35,449 bases of DNA from Flavobacteriia bacterium (GTDB lineage Bacteria > Bacteroidota > Bacteroidia > Flavobacteriales_D > Crocinitomicaceae): contig JACOTM010000044.1 in the NCBI GenBank assembly GCA_016178305.1, positions 1 to 35,449 of the forward strand, written 5' to 3'. Positions 8,928 to 16,072 of this stretch are shown piece by piece. A model generated the notes under the pieces. The model worked only from the letters and a program-made list of their open reading frames with translations. It ran no database searches and was not told the origin of the DNA. How positions within the stretch are numbered: position 1 is the first letter of the stretch; every line of letters starts with the position of its first letter. The position numbers were made by a program, and so were the translations under genes.

Positions 8928-8948
8928 CTTAAAATTCTTTAAGTTTTT
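8928..8948 (+). terminator. Weak terminator-like hairpin after trmL
   Basis: CTTAAA-ATTC-TTTAAG followed by five Ts, 21 bases after the trmL stop. It is AT-only in the stem apart from the closing pair, so strength is doubtful, but it lies where two convergent genes meet. Confidence 0.35.
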
Positions 8949-8955
8949 ATTTGAT

Positions 8956-9804
8956 TTAATTTGACCAATTTTCATTGGTTCCAATTTGAAAATAAAATTT
9001 ACTTTTACGAACACTGTCTTTATCAAATACAGGCATTCCTTTTGAGTCTAATCTTGGATAATGAGGGGTATTTCTTTGTACTTTTGCCGGAAGGAAAATT
9101 AAATCATGGATAAATCTATTTTGAATGGCATGTCTCAAATGCTCGGAATCGATTCCAATTTTTGAAAATAGATTTTGTCCGTATGGAAGATTGTAAATAA
9201 TGGAACCATATAATGCCCCAGCCGATGTCCTTCCATAAAGAGTATTTTCTAATGACTTGTAGCCGTATTTGTTTTTAGGACGTTCGATATGAATCCATTT
9301 TGTGCCAGATGTTTCACCCGTCCAAATATAAAACCCAACTCCTGTTTTAATCGTAGAAGTTCTATAAGTGATAAATAAGTGGCCTGTTCTAAATCTATCT
9401 TTAGCTTGTCCGCCAAAAACATCATTTTCAAAATACAACGCAAAATTAGTGAAGGATAAGGACCAGCCACCAGAACGTTGTGAAGTTTGTGCATTGTCAA
9501 AATACCAGATATAATTATAACCAATTGCATTTTGAAAAGTTGATTGGTGCGTTAAGCCGTCTAAATAAAAATCAATGGTGTTATTTTTTTTACCGCCCAA
9601 TAATTGCAAACCTAAATAATTTCGTGATTCCCAGAATTTTTTTCGATTGCCATAGCTTTTAAAATTAAAGGTAAAATTTGAACCTAAATTTATTTGATAA
9701 AAATAATCTTGATAATATGATTTTAAAATTATTCCTGTAGAATTAATATGTGTCCCTATATTGACAATTACCCCTGGAGGAATTGAAAGGAGCTGGTCGT
9801 ACAA
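8956..9804 (-). CDS. Polymorphic toxin type 23-like protein, signal peptide missing
   Basis: The frame has 282 codons from a TTG at 9804. It resembles the Bacteroidota proteins annotated with the 'bacterial toxin 23' domain: repeated aromatic strands (GYNYIWYFDNAQTSQRSG), the core LYFENDVFGGQAKDRFRTG, then VGFYIWTGETSG and GQNLFSKIGIDS. The alternating strand pattern suggests a beta-sheet or barrel fold, so toxin activity is not assured. Such proteins are normally exported, but here no signal peptide precedes NIGTHINSTG. An in-frame TAA lies two codons before the TTG, and a perfect TACTTTTG promoter box is at 9819-9826. Either a short-leader TTG-started cytoplasmic form or a 5'-truncated gene. 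No ATG is available in the first 250 codons. Confidence 0.5.
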   Translation of the reverse strand: MYDQLLSIPPGVIVNIGTHINSTGIILKSYYQDYFYQINLGSNFTFNFKSYGNRKKFWESRNYLGLQLLGGKKNNTIDFYLDGLTHQSTFQNAIGYNYIWYFDNAQTSQRSGGWSLSFTNFALYFENDVFGGQAKDRFRTGHLFITYRTSTIKTGVGFYIWTGETSGTKWIHIERPKNKYGYKSLENTLYGRTSAGALYGSIIYNLPYGQNLFSKIGIDSEHLRHAIQNRFIHDLIFLPAKVQRNTPHYPRLDSKGMPVFDKDSVRKSKFYFQIGTNENWSN

Positions 9805-9818
9805 GACTTACCCCGCCA

Positions 9819-9847
9819 CAAAAGTAGTCATTTTTTTGAGAATACAA
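9819..9847 (-). promoter_or_regulatory. Promoter in front of the toxin-23-like gene
   Basis: Minus strand: TTG (9847-9845), an 18-base spacer, then TACTTTTG (9826-9819), a full match to the Bacteroidota consensus. Transcription should start near 9812, leaving only about 8 bases before the TTG codon at 9804. Confidence 0.6.
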
Positions 9848-9935
9848 TTAAAAATATGGATTTTTTTAGGGGAAATAATAATTGAAATTAGTTTTAAGAA
9901 TGATTTAATTTCAATTACTTGTAGGTCAATAATGT

Positions 9936-9966
9936 AAAAAAAAAACCGCTTCAATCGAAACGGTTT
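9936..9966 (-). terminator. Strong intrinsic terminator after the ferredoxin gene
   Basis: Minus strand AAACCGTTTC-GATT-GAAGCGGTTT (10-bp stem with one G.T pair, four-base loop) runs directly into a run of Ts (9942-9936). It is 8 bases after the ferredoxin stop and separates that gene from the toxin-23-like gene. Confidence 0.85.
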
Positions 9967-9973
9967 AAATTGC

Positions 9974-10321
9974 TTATAAATGCATGAAATCTTTTTTAGC
10001 AAGTAATTCATCTTCAGATTCTCTAAAATCTGGATCATCAATACAACAATCTACGGGACAAACAGCAGCACATTGAGGTTCGTCGTGAAAACCAACACAC
10101 TCCGTACATTTATCAGTTACAATGTAATATACATCCATATCTTTTGGTTCAAAAGCATGGTCTGCTTGAATATCATTTCCATCTAAAGTTGTAATCATTC
10201 CTTTTAAGGAAGTTCCGTCTGAATAATGCCATTCTGCACCACCTTCATAAATTGCGTTATTTGGGCATTCTGGTTCGCATGCTCCACAATTGATACATTC
10301 ATCCGTAATAATAATTGCCAT
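9974..10321 (-). CDS. Two-cluster 4Fe-4S ferredoxin (dicluster domain)
   Basis: A 115-aa small electron carrier. The first cluster motif is C9-x2-C12-x2-C15-x3-C19-P. The second is C72-x2-C75-x8-C84-x3-C88-P, with the long insert (VGFHDEPQ) typical of bacterial-type 8Fe ferredoxins; Cys92-Cys93 follow. The tail is acidic ([17 protein letters not shown]). In many Bacteroidota this ferredoxin sits with a LuxC-type acyl-CoA reductase and serC/serA. Here the reductase is divergent next door but serC and serA are absent. The redox partner is unknown. A TATATTTG box is 27 bases upstream and a strong terminator follows. Confidence 0.92.
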   Translation of the reverse strand: MAIIITDECINCGACEPECPNNAIYEGGAEWHYSDGTSLKGMITTLDGNDIQADHAFEPKDMDVYYIVTDKCTECVGFHDEPQCAAVCPVDCCIDDPDFRESEDELLAKKDFMHL

Positions 10322-10347
10322 TTCTCTTGTTTTTCAAGTTGTGGGTA

Positions 10348-10355
10348 CAAATATA
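10348..10355 (-). promoter_or_regulatory. -7 box for the ferredoxin gene
   Basis: Minus strand TATATTTG, an exact TAnnTTTG match, 27 bases before the ATG; no clean TTG at the -33 position. Confidence 0.5.
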
Positions 10356-10430
10356 GGAAGGTAAAATGAATTCTTTAACTTGTTTGAAGTAAAAAGTGAG
10401 AATAAATGATAGAAATATGAATGTTCGCTG

Positions 10431-10438
10431 TATTTTTG
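10431..10438 (+). promoter_or_regulatory. -7 box for the acyl-CoA reductase gene
   Basis: TATTTTTG matches TAnnTTTG and ends only four bases before the GTG codon at 10443. The expected start (5-7 bases downstream) falls on or beside the start codon, so the mRNA would be leaderless or nearly so. Confidence 0.5.
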
Positions 10439-10442
10439 TATT

Positions 10443-11489
10443 GTGAAAAGAGAAAGGATAATAAAAGGATTTGTTCAATTGGGGAAACTAATGATTTCTT
10501 TAGGGAATGAATATGAATGGAAAGGTTTTGAAGTTGGTACAACAGAAGATGAATATAATAAGTTAAAAGAGATTGTAAGTCGTCAATTTTTTTACAACGG
10601 ATGGTTTACAAAAGAGAATGTTTTACAATCTTTGATTGCTTTAGGAGGTCAATTAGAAGAAAAAAAGATGAAACAATGGGTTTCAAATTATCAGTATAAT
10701 GAAAATTTGAAGCGTGTTGGGATTGTTATGGCTGGAAATATTCCTTTGGTAGGTTTTCATGATTTCTTGTGTGTATTGATTTCAGGAAACATCGCCGTTT
10801 GTAAATTAAGTTCAGATGATAAAACTTTATTGCCTGCATTGGCTGCGCATTTAATTGAATTTTGTCCAGAATTGAAGGAAAGAATTATTTTTTCAATTGG
10901 ACCAATTAGCAATATTGACGCTGTAATCGCGACCGGAAGTGATAATTCTACGAAGTATTTTGAGCAGTATTTTGGTAAGTACCCACATATATTTAGAAAA
11001 AATAGAACGTCAATTGCTATTATTTCAGGGCATGAAACACAAGAAGAATTACAAGCATTAGGAAAAGATATTTTTGCTTATTTTGGATTAGGTTGTAGAA
11101 ATGTATCCCATTTATTGTTTCCTAAAGATTTTGAAATTAATCGTTTTTTTGAAGCAATCGTCAGTTATTCAGATGTTATAAATCATAATAAATATGGAAA
11201 TAATTACGATTATAATAAAACTGTCTATTTGATGAATAAAATGCAATTACTCGATAATAATTTTGTTTTGTTAAGAGAAACAGAAGAGTTATTTTCTCCT
11301 TTAGCAATGATTCATTATCATTATTACAACAATGCCACTGAGATTCATGAGTATATTCAAAAAAATAAAGATAAAATTCAAGTTGTTGTCGGTGAGTTGA
11401 ATGTACCATTTGGGGAAGCTCAATGTCCAGCACTTTCTGATTTTGCTGATGGAATAGATGTTTTGAAATGGTTGGAAGTTTTGAAATAA
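10443..11489 (+). CDS. LuxC-domain acyl-CoA reductase
   Basis: A 348-aa protein of the LuxC / acyl-CoA reductase family, an NAD(P)H-dependent aldehyde-dehydrogenase-like fold. Landmarks: VGIVMAGNIPLVGFHDFL, the conserved glycine/proline entry segment of LuxC proteins, then VCKLSSDDKTLLPAL (cofactor region) and FGLGCRNVSHL, whose Cys is a good candidate for the acyl-thioester nucleophile. No luxA/B or other bioluminescence gene is near, so it is not a light-producing operon. Bacteroidota commonly carry this gene beside the dicluster ferredoxin, as here. Start is GTG at 10443; residues after it (RERIIKGFVQLGKLM) fit homologues, whereas the later ATG at 10491 would delete them. Substrate unknown. 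Confidence 0.82.
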   Translation: MKRERIIKGFVQLGKLMISLGNEYEWKGFEVGTTEDEYNKLKEIVSRQFFYNGWFTKENVLQSLIALGGQLEEKKMKQWVSNYQYNENLKRVGIVMAGNIPLVGFHDFLCVLISGNIAVCKLSSDDKTLLPALAAHLIEFCPELKERIIFSIGPISNIDAVIATGSDNSTKYFEQYFGKYPHIFRKNRTSIAIISGHETQEELQALGKDIFAYFGLGCRNVSHLLFPKDFEINRFFEAIVSYSDVINHNKYGNNYDYNKTVYLMNKMQLLDNNFVLLRETEELFSPLAMIHYHYYNNATEIHEYIQKNKDKIQVVVGELNVPFGEAQCPALSDFADGIDVLKWLEVLK

Positions 11490-11541
11490 TTTACGTTAAT
11501 TCTGCTTTTTGAATTATTATTAATATTATTGTGAAAAAAAG

Positions 11542-12171
11542 ATGTTTATGAGAAAAATTGGATTATTGCTTTTAGTTATCATTTCATTATTATCTTGTAA
11601 AAAGAAAAAAGCTCATTTCCTTATTAAAGGAACAATAACAGACAATTCTTTTAGTGCTCCTTTAACAGGTGCAACCGCTTATTTATATTCTGTTCCAACA
11701 GGAACTAATAAACAAGTTTTTTTAGCCACTTCAGATTTAGCAGCTGATGGAACATATAACTTTGATATTTTAAGAGATAAATCAGATGAGTATGTAATAA
11801 AAATTGATAAAGAAAATTATTTTTCATTAGAAAAGACAATTAATTTTTCAGCATTAAGTGTAGAAAAAGACAATATCTATAATTATTCTATTGATGCAAA
11901 ATCATGGGTTAATCTACATTTTAAAAATTTAAGTCCACAAGCGAGTGATGAATTGCAATACATTAAACAGCAAGGAAAAGCAGATTGTTTGGAATGTTGT
12001 CCGAAATCGTATCAGTTTTTAACCGGGGCAGTGGATACAAATATTTATTGTATCAATAATGGTAATTCAATTTATTCTTATATGTATTTCGTTAGTGGAA
12101 CTTCGAATAATGGTATCAAAGAAATGATGACAATACCTTTCGACACTGTTGAGCTTTATTTGGAGTATTAG
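11542..12171 (+). CDS. Lipoprotein with regulatory-like beta-sandwich domain, unknown
   Basis: A 209-aa lipoprotein. The signal MFMRKIGLLLLVIISLLSC ends in a lipobox (LLSC) followed by a basic KKKK run. A second ATG two codons on (11548) is an equally good start. Residues ~24-115 (LIKGTITDNSFSAPLTGATAYLY...) look like a carboxypeptidase-regulatory / transthyretin-like sandwich, and the middle has a CLECC cluster. No enzyme motif was seen, and the family is not recognised. The basic residue after the lipid-carrying Cys gives no acidic surface-export signal. It stands alone, 52 bases after the reductase, possibly co-transcribed. Confidence 0.65.
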   Translation: MFMRKIGLLLLVIISLLSCKKKKAHFLIKGTITDNSFSAPLTGATAYLYSVPTGTNKQVFLATSDLAADGTYNFDILRDKSDEYVIKIDKENYFSLEKTINFSALSVEKDNIYNYSIDAKSWVNLHFKNLSPQASDELQYIKQQGKADCLECCPKSYQFLTGAVDTNIYCINNGNSIYSYMYFVSGTSNNGIKEMMTIPFDTVELYLEY

Positions 12172-12182
12172 AAACGGGAGAT

Positions 12183-12262
12183 TCAATTAAAATTCACATT
12201 TAGATTTTAATTATATTTGAAATAACGAGGTGTGTTTTTGTAAGCTTTGCACGATGTTAGAG
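12183..12262 (+). repeat. REP-like repeat, left half only (copy A)
   Basis: From TTCAATTAAAATTCACATT through TTTGAAATAACGAGGTGTG to the GTTAGAG at 12256-12262 the sequence tracks copy C (24965 onward): shared parts include AGATTTTAATTA, ATTTGAAA and a GGNGTGTTTT segment. After 12262 the match stops and the inverted second arm is absent. The break lies 44 bases before the first island gene. Confidence 0.5.
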
Positions 12263-12305
12263 TCAATTTCAAAGACGTTCACGGTTTGACAAAAAACTAA
12301 ATTAA

Positions 12306-12866
12306 ATGAATTTCTACAAAAAAATAAAAAATAATCTAATATTTGATCTCAACAACTTATCTGAATCTGATTTTAAATTTGAGAAAATAAGCGGAAATAT
12401 TGAAACTACATTGTCTCAAGAACTATTAGACTTACTTCAAAAAGATGGTTATGCGAAAAATTCTGTTGTAGGGACAACAAGTTCAACAGTAGAAATTAAA
12501 AATTTGACAACTAAAATTAAGCTGTGGGGAAATAATGTAATTCTAAATTACAGTGAAGAAAAATCTCCTTTGAAACATGAATTACCAATCTTAAAAGTGA
12601 AATTGGAATGGATTAACAAAAACAAAGTTGTTATTGAGAAAAAAATATCTGATAGTTTACTGAGTCTAAAAAATGAAGTTTGGTTAAATGAAGACGAAAA
12701 GATCTTAACAGAAACGGAATTCATTAATAATCTAAAAATAATTCAATTAGAATATTCCGAAGGAGATTCTATTAGTTTAATTTTTTCTGATAATGGCATG
12801 TTTGGGAATCATGATATTGAAATTAATTTAGATGAATTTAACCAATTAAATGAAGCAGGAATTTAA
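12306..12866 (+). CDS. Unknown cytosolic protein (possibly DUF2262-like)
   Basis: A 186-aa protein with no signal peptide or membrane segment. It begins MNFYKKIKNNLIFDLNN. The C-terminal part (SLIFSDNGMFGNHDIEINLDEF) has the F-x-G-H-x-I-x-[hydrophobic]-x-[hydrophobic]-D/E ending seen in DUF2262-type small proteins, but the match is weak. Such genes often occur as orphan immunity-like or cassette genes; that is inference. It is the first gene of the island and is followed 11 bases later by the interrupted reading frame at 12878. No promoter box matching the consensus was found in front of it. Confidence 0.6.
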   Translation: MNFYKKIKNNLIFDLNNLSESDFKFEKISGNIETTLSQELLDLLQKDGYAKNSVVGTTSSTVEIKNLTTKIKLWGNNVILNYSEEKSPLKHELPILKVKLEWINKNKVVIEKKISDSLLSLKNEVWLNEDEKILTETEFINNLKIIQLEYSEGDSISLIFSDNGMFGNHDIEINLDEFNQLNEAGI

Positions 12867-12877
12867 GTATAAAAAAT

Positions 12878-13306
12878 ATGGCTTCAGGATTTATAACATT
12901 TAAAAATTGTGAAACATGGTCTTCTATATGGACTGGATATGACCTTGTATATAGAGAAATCGCGAATAATTTGAAATCTACTAAACTAAAGAAGTGAATA
13001 AAATCAATATTACCAGGAGAAAATGATTATGAATGTGGATATTGTTTCATTAAGGAATCTGATGGCGAAAATGTGTTAAGAGAAATTGATCTGAGATATC
13101 TAAAAGATGAATATCAAAAAATATTTTGGGAGACTCTCAGTAAAATTATTCAAAATTTAAAAGGAGATGAAAGCGATTTTCTTTTTTATGATTTGTTTGA
13201 CTTATATCAAAAAAGTGAAAACGAAGAAGAGAAAGAACCAGACGAAATTAGTGACGAAGAGTATGAAAAGTACAAATTAATAGGAATAAAAAATAACTGG
13301 CTATAA
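12878..13306 (+). pseudogene. Unknown 142-codon gene interrupted by an in-frame TGA
   Basis: From an ATG at 12878 the frame reads MASGFITFKNCETWSSIWTGYDLVYREIANNLKSTKLKK in two parts (residues 1-20 MASGFITFKNCETWSSIWTG, then through Lys39), meets TGA at 12995-12997, then continues in the same frame to TAA at 13306. Past the stop it stays protein-like (IKSILPGENDYECGYCFIK...), ending in an acidic tail (NEEEKEPDEISDEEYEKYK). TGA differs by one base from TGG (Trp). So this is one gene with a nonsense change, or a base-calling error, not two genes. The piece starting at the Met at 13073 is just the downstream fragment. Family not recognised; the opening resembles small immunity-like or cassette proteins. 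Confidence 0.7.
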
Positions 13307-13379
13307 CAGAGGTTACAATCAACGGCTTGAGATGCACTAGATCCAGAGCGCCACTGTTCGTAGCCTCAAAACGTTAGAG
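13301..13379 (+). repeat. attC-like imperfect inverted-repeat site
   Basis: Two nested arm pairs: outer CTATAAC (13301-13307) with GTTAGAG (13373-13379), one mismatch; inner GAGGTTAC (13309-13316) with GTAGCCTC (13360-13367), pairing fully with one G.T. The stop codon TAA of the preceding frame lies inside the left outer arm, as in integron cassettes, and the right arm starts AACGTTAG. Spacers are uneven (1 versus 5 bases), so it is not a textbook attC. A second GTTAGAG is at 12256. Confidence 0.45.
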
Positions 13380-13399
13380 AAAATTTTAGACGATAAAAA

Positions 13400-14251
13400 A
13401 TGACAAGACAGACAACCATCCTTTTGGTAACAATATTTCTACTATTTGGACAGGAAATTAATGCCCAGACTATTACACAAACTAAAGACAGTAGTGTATT
13501 AACGATTAAAGCTATTGATGTTGTCGAAATGACCAATTTAACTGACTATACACTAACTATTTCTAATCCTTACGATACACTCATATTTAGTTCAGGAGCT
13601 TATTATGAACTATTTTTTCAACTAGATTCACTTCAAGTTCATCGTGTTACCATTTCAAAATCCGGTTATACAACATTAAACGTAACTTGGAAATACCCAA
13701 ATGATTCAGCACATGTTTTGGTTGAATTTTATATGCTTAAGGAAAAGCTAACGAAAGAAGAAAAGAGACAGGCTCATAAGCACTCATACAATATATGTAT
13801 AGAAAATGTACCCCCTCATAACGGTGGATTCGAATTAATTGTGCCACGAAAAAATGAGGTTTTTGTGGCAATGGTGAAGGTATTTAGTAATGGAATATCA
13901 ACGCAATATGAAACTTCAACTGAAGATGAAATTATAGGTAACTATTGCTGTCACTATACTTTAGATGGAAATGACCAGATAAAAAAAGAATTGATTATTA
14001 AGAATGGTTTTGAATACACTAAAATAATTACAGTTGAAGACAAAAACGGTAAAAATAAATCGAAGATAACTGGAACTTGGGTTCTGAAAAATGACACGAT
14101 TATCCTTACACCGACAACTTACAAATCAAAAACAACTTGTAATTGTTTAAATGAAAAAAATAATATATGGTGCAAATCAGAGACACTCGTTTATCTTGAC
14201 AACGAACTGTGGATAACCCAGCCATCATATAAGAAATATTTAAGAAAATAA
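13400..14251 (+). CDS. Exported protein of unknown function
   Basis: A 283-aa protein. The signal peptide is about 22 residues (TILLVTIFLLFGQEINA, then Q). Residues ~30-115 form a beta-rich domain (TLTISNPYDTLIFSSGAYYE, then VHRVTISKSGY, a PEGA/regulatory-like pattern). The C-terminal third contains ITGTWVLKNDTIILTP, a lipocalin-like strand pair, plus a CNCLNEKNNIWC cysteine group. It ends only 16 bases before the convergent helicase stop. It starts 20 bases after the attC-like site. Codon use (more GAC, CAC and ACA) looks a little different from the operon genes, in line with acquired DNA. Not recognised. Confidence 0.65.
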   Translation: MTRQTTILLVTIFLLFGQEINAQTITQTKDSSVLTIKAIDVVEMTNLTDYTLTISNPYDTLIFSSGAYYELFFQLDSLQVHRVTISKSGYTTLNVTWKYPNDSAHVLVEFYMLKEKLTKEEKRQAHKHSYNICIENVPPHNGGFELIVPRKNEVFVAMVKVFSNGISTQYETSTEDEIIGNYCCHYTLDGNDQIKKELIIKNGFEYTKIITVEDKNGKNKSKITGTWVLKNDTIILTPTTYKSKTTCNCLNEKNNIWCKSETLVYLDNELWITQPSYKKYLRK

Positions 14252-14267
14252 AAGACTCAAACAGCAT

Positions 14268-15779
14268 TTATTCATCCTCTAATACTTCTCTCAATTTAGA
14301 ACGCAATTGTCTATTGTATGTTTCCATTAAATATTTAAAGTAATTTGGGGTGCTTTTAGAAATACATTTAGTGTATTGTTTCAAACGGTGTTCGATATGT
14401 TCTTGTAATGCTTCCATTAAATCTAAACCATCAAAATAATCTGTAGCTGCTTCCTTAATGACTTCAAAATGACTTTCTAAAGATAAATCAACAGCTTCTT
14501 TTCCTTTTAGTCCATTATCCAAACATTCGTAATAAATATCACGTAAATTAAATGATTCTAATTTAACAGTATCAATTCGATCTTTTATATTTCTTGGGAA
14601 TTCAAATTCAACTTCAAATTCTAAATCATCTAATTCAGATAATCTGGATTCTAAAAATCTATCTGGAAAACGAAAAGCATCTTGCCAATTTAAATAATCT
14701 TGCCAATATCCAAAACGACGAACATTATTACCTAAATCAATTAATTTAAATGAACTTTTATTTGGTAATTTTCGAGAACCACGTCCGATCATTTGGTGGT
14801 ATAAAGTCAATGAACGAGTAGCTCTGTTTAAAATAATAGTTTGTACAGTTGGCTCATCGAAACCTGTTGTTAATATACCAACGGAAGTTAAAATTGCGTC
14901 AGGAGTTGTTTTAAACCATTCTAAAACATCTTTACGGTCTTTGTCACTAAACGTTGAGTCAAGATGCCTAATTTTATATCCCCTTTTCTTAAATGTTTCT
15001 TCAACTCTTAAAGATGTCTCAATTCCAGAATTAAAAATTAAAGTTTTTTCACCAATAGCAACTTCTTCATAAGCAAAAAGTAATTTTTCCTGCATGAAGT
15101 AATTTCCATAAACAGAATCAGAACTGTTAACGGTAAAATCGCCATTCGAACCAATTTTTAAGCCATGTAAATTAACATCGTATGTAAAAGTTTCTGCATC
15201 AGATAAATATCCTTTTTCAATTAAAGACATGATGCTTTCACCAACTATTAATTTATTGTAATTGTCATTTAAAGGTAAAGCTCTATTGCTACTTAAAGGT
15301 GTAGCAGTAACACCTAGAATATTCACTTGATTGTAGAATTGAAAAATCTTTCGAAAGCTGTTATAATGTGCTTCATCAACAATGACTAAGCCTATTCCTT
15401 CTAGGAAATTTTCATTTTCTTGTAAACGATTATTTAGTGTTTCTACCATTGCGATATAGCATTGATAATCATCTTGATTTTTGATCGTTTTCACATCACT
15501 ATTAACAACCATATTATTTACATTGATACCGTGTAATTGTTTGGAAGTTTGAACCGAAAGTTCAATTCGATGTGTTAATATCAAAACTTTTTCACTAGTC
15601 TTACGAATGAATTCTTTTGCAATTTCAGAAAAAATAACTGTTTTCCCACCGCCAGTAGGCAATTGAAACAATAAATTGAAATTTTTTCCATTCTTTTCTA
15701 ATTCATCCAGTATTGTCTCAACTGTTGATTTTTGAAATGGGTATAATTGTTTTACTTCGTATTCTGTTTCGACCATCAT
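14268..15779 (-). CDS. DEAD/DEAH-box superfamily 2 helicase
   Basis: A 503-aa SF2 nucleic-acid helicase of the restriction-type/XPB-like group. Motifs in order: YPFQKSTVE (Q-like, 13-21), Walker A PTGGGKT (41-47), motif Ia LILTHRIEL, Walker B VDEAH (134-138), motif III GVTATP (156-161), motif IV region EKTLIFNSG, motif V SVGILTTGFDEP (299-310), motif VI QMIGRGSR (329-336). The last ~150 residues are unique and end in a helical tail. There is no nuclease, methyltransferase or specificity gene beside it, so it does not look like part of a restriction system. Two consecutive ATGs at 15779 and 15776; either could start it. A full-match promoter lies 21 bases upstream. Confidence 0.88.
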   Translation of the reverse strand: MMVETEYEVKQLYPFQKSTVETILDELEKNGKNFNLLFQLPTGGGKTVIFSEIAKEFIRKTSEKVLILTHRIELSVQTSKQLHGINVNNMVVNSDVKTIKNQDDYQCYIAMVETLNNRLQENENFLEGIGLVIVDEAHYNSFRKIFQFYNQVNILGVTATPLSSNRALPLNDNYNKLIVGESIMSLIEKGYLSDAETFTYDVNLHGLKIGSNGDFTVNSSDSVYGNYFMQEKLLFAYEEVAIGEKTLIFNSGIETSLRVEETFKKRGYKIRHLDSTFSDKDRKDVLEWFKTTPDAILTSVGILTTGFDEPTVQTIILNRATRSLTLYHQMIGRGSRKLPNKSSFKLIDLGNNVRRFGYWQDYLNWQDAFRFPDRFLESRLSELDDLEFEVEFEFPRNIKDRIDTVKLESFNLRDIYYECLDNGLKGKEAVDLSLESHFEVIKEAATDYFDGLDLMEALQEHIEHRLKQYTKCISKSTPNYFKYLMETYNRQLRSKLREVLEDE

Positions 15780-15799
15780 ATATTGTGAAAAACGGGGTG

Positions 15800-15829
15800 C
15801 AAAAATACGTCCTTTTATTCGAAATTCAA
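15800..15829 (-). promoter_or_regulatory. Promoter of the SF2 helicase gene
   Basis: Minus strand TTG (15829-15827), 19-base spacer, TATTTTTG (15807-15800). A start near 15794 leaves a leader of about 15 bases. Confidence 0.6.
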
Positions 15830-16036
15830 AATGAATTGCATTTAGATCTATTGATATTCTTAGTTGTTGTTTATACTCGTCTAAGGTCTAGTAGTTTACT
15901 TTGTTTTTTATTTTAAATAATCTGTTACTACTAATCTCGTTTTTTTATTATATTGGTTCAATATTCCATATTTATTATTGTATTCCTATCTATTTTATAT
16001 TTATAAACATTCGCTTTACTTTTTGTGATTATTAGT

Positions 16037-16044
16037 TACTTTTG
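16037..16044 (+). promoter_or_regulatory. -7 box for trxB
   Basis: TACTTTTG, an exact TAnnTTTG, 28 bases before the ATG at 16073. It lies downstream of the ATG at 16025, which therefore cannot be the usual start. Confidence 0.5.
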
Positions 16045-16072
16045 CCTTCATAGTATTAAAATATATAAACTC

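Noticed and set aside
13073-13306. Independent 77-aa gene
   Set aside because: The same frame continues upstream past a single TGA to an ATG at 12878, so it is the tail of an interrupted gene.
12256-14251. A classical integron
   Set aside because: No IntI-type integrase in view, only one paired attC-like site, and spacer lengths do not fit the standard attC.
14268-15779. Part of a type I or III restriction system
   Set aside because: The helicase has no adjacent methyltransferase, nuclease or specificity subunit.
16025-16072. Upstream ATG for trxB
   Set aside because: The -7 box TACTTTTG lies inside this stretch and the added residues are not TrxB-like.
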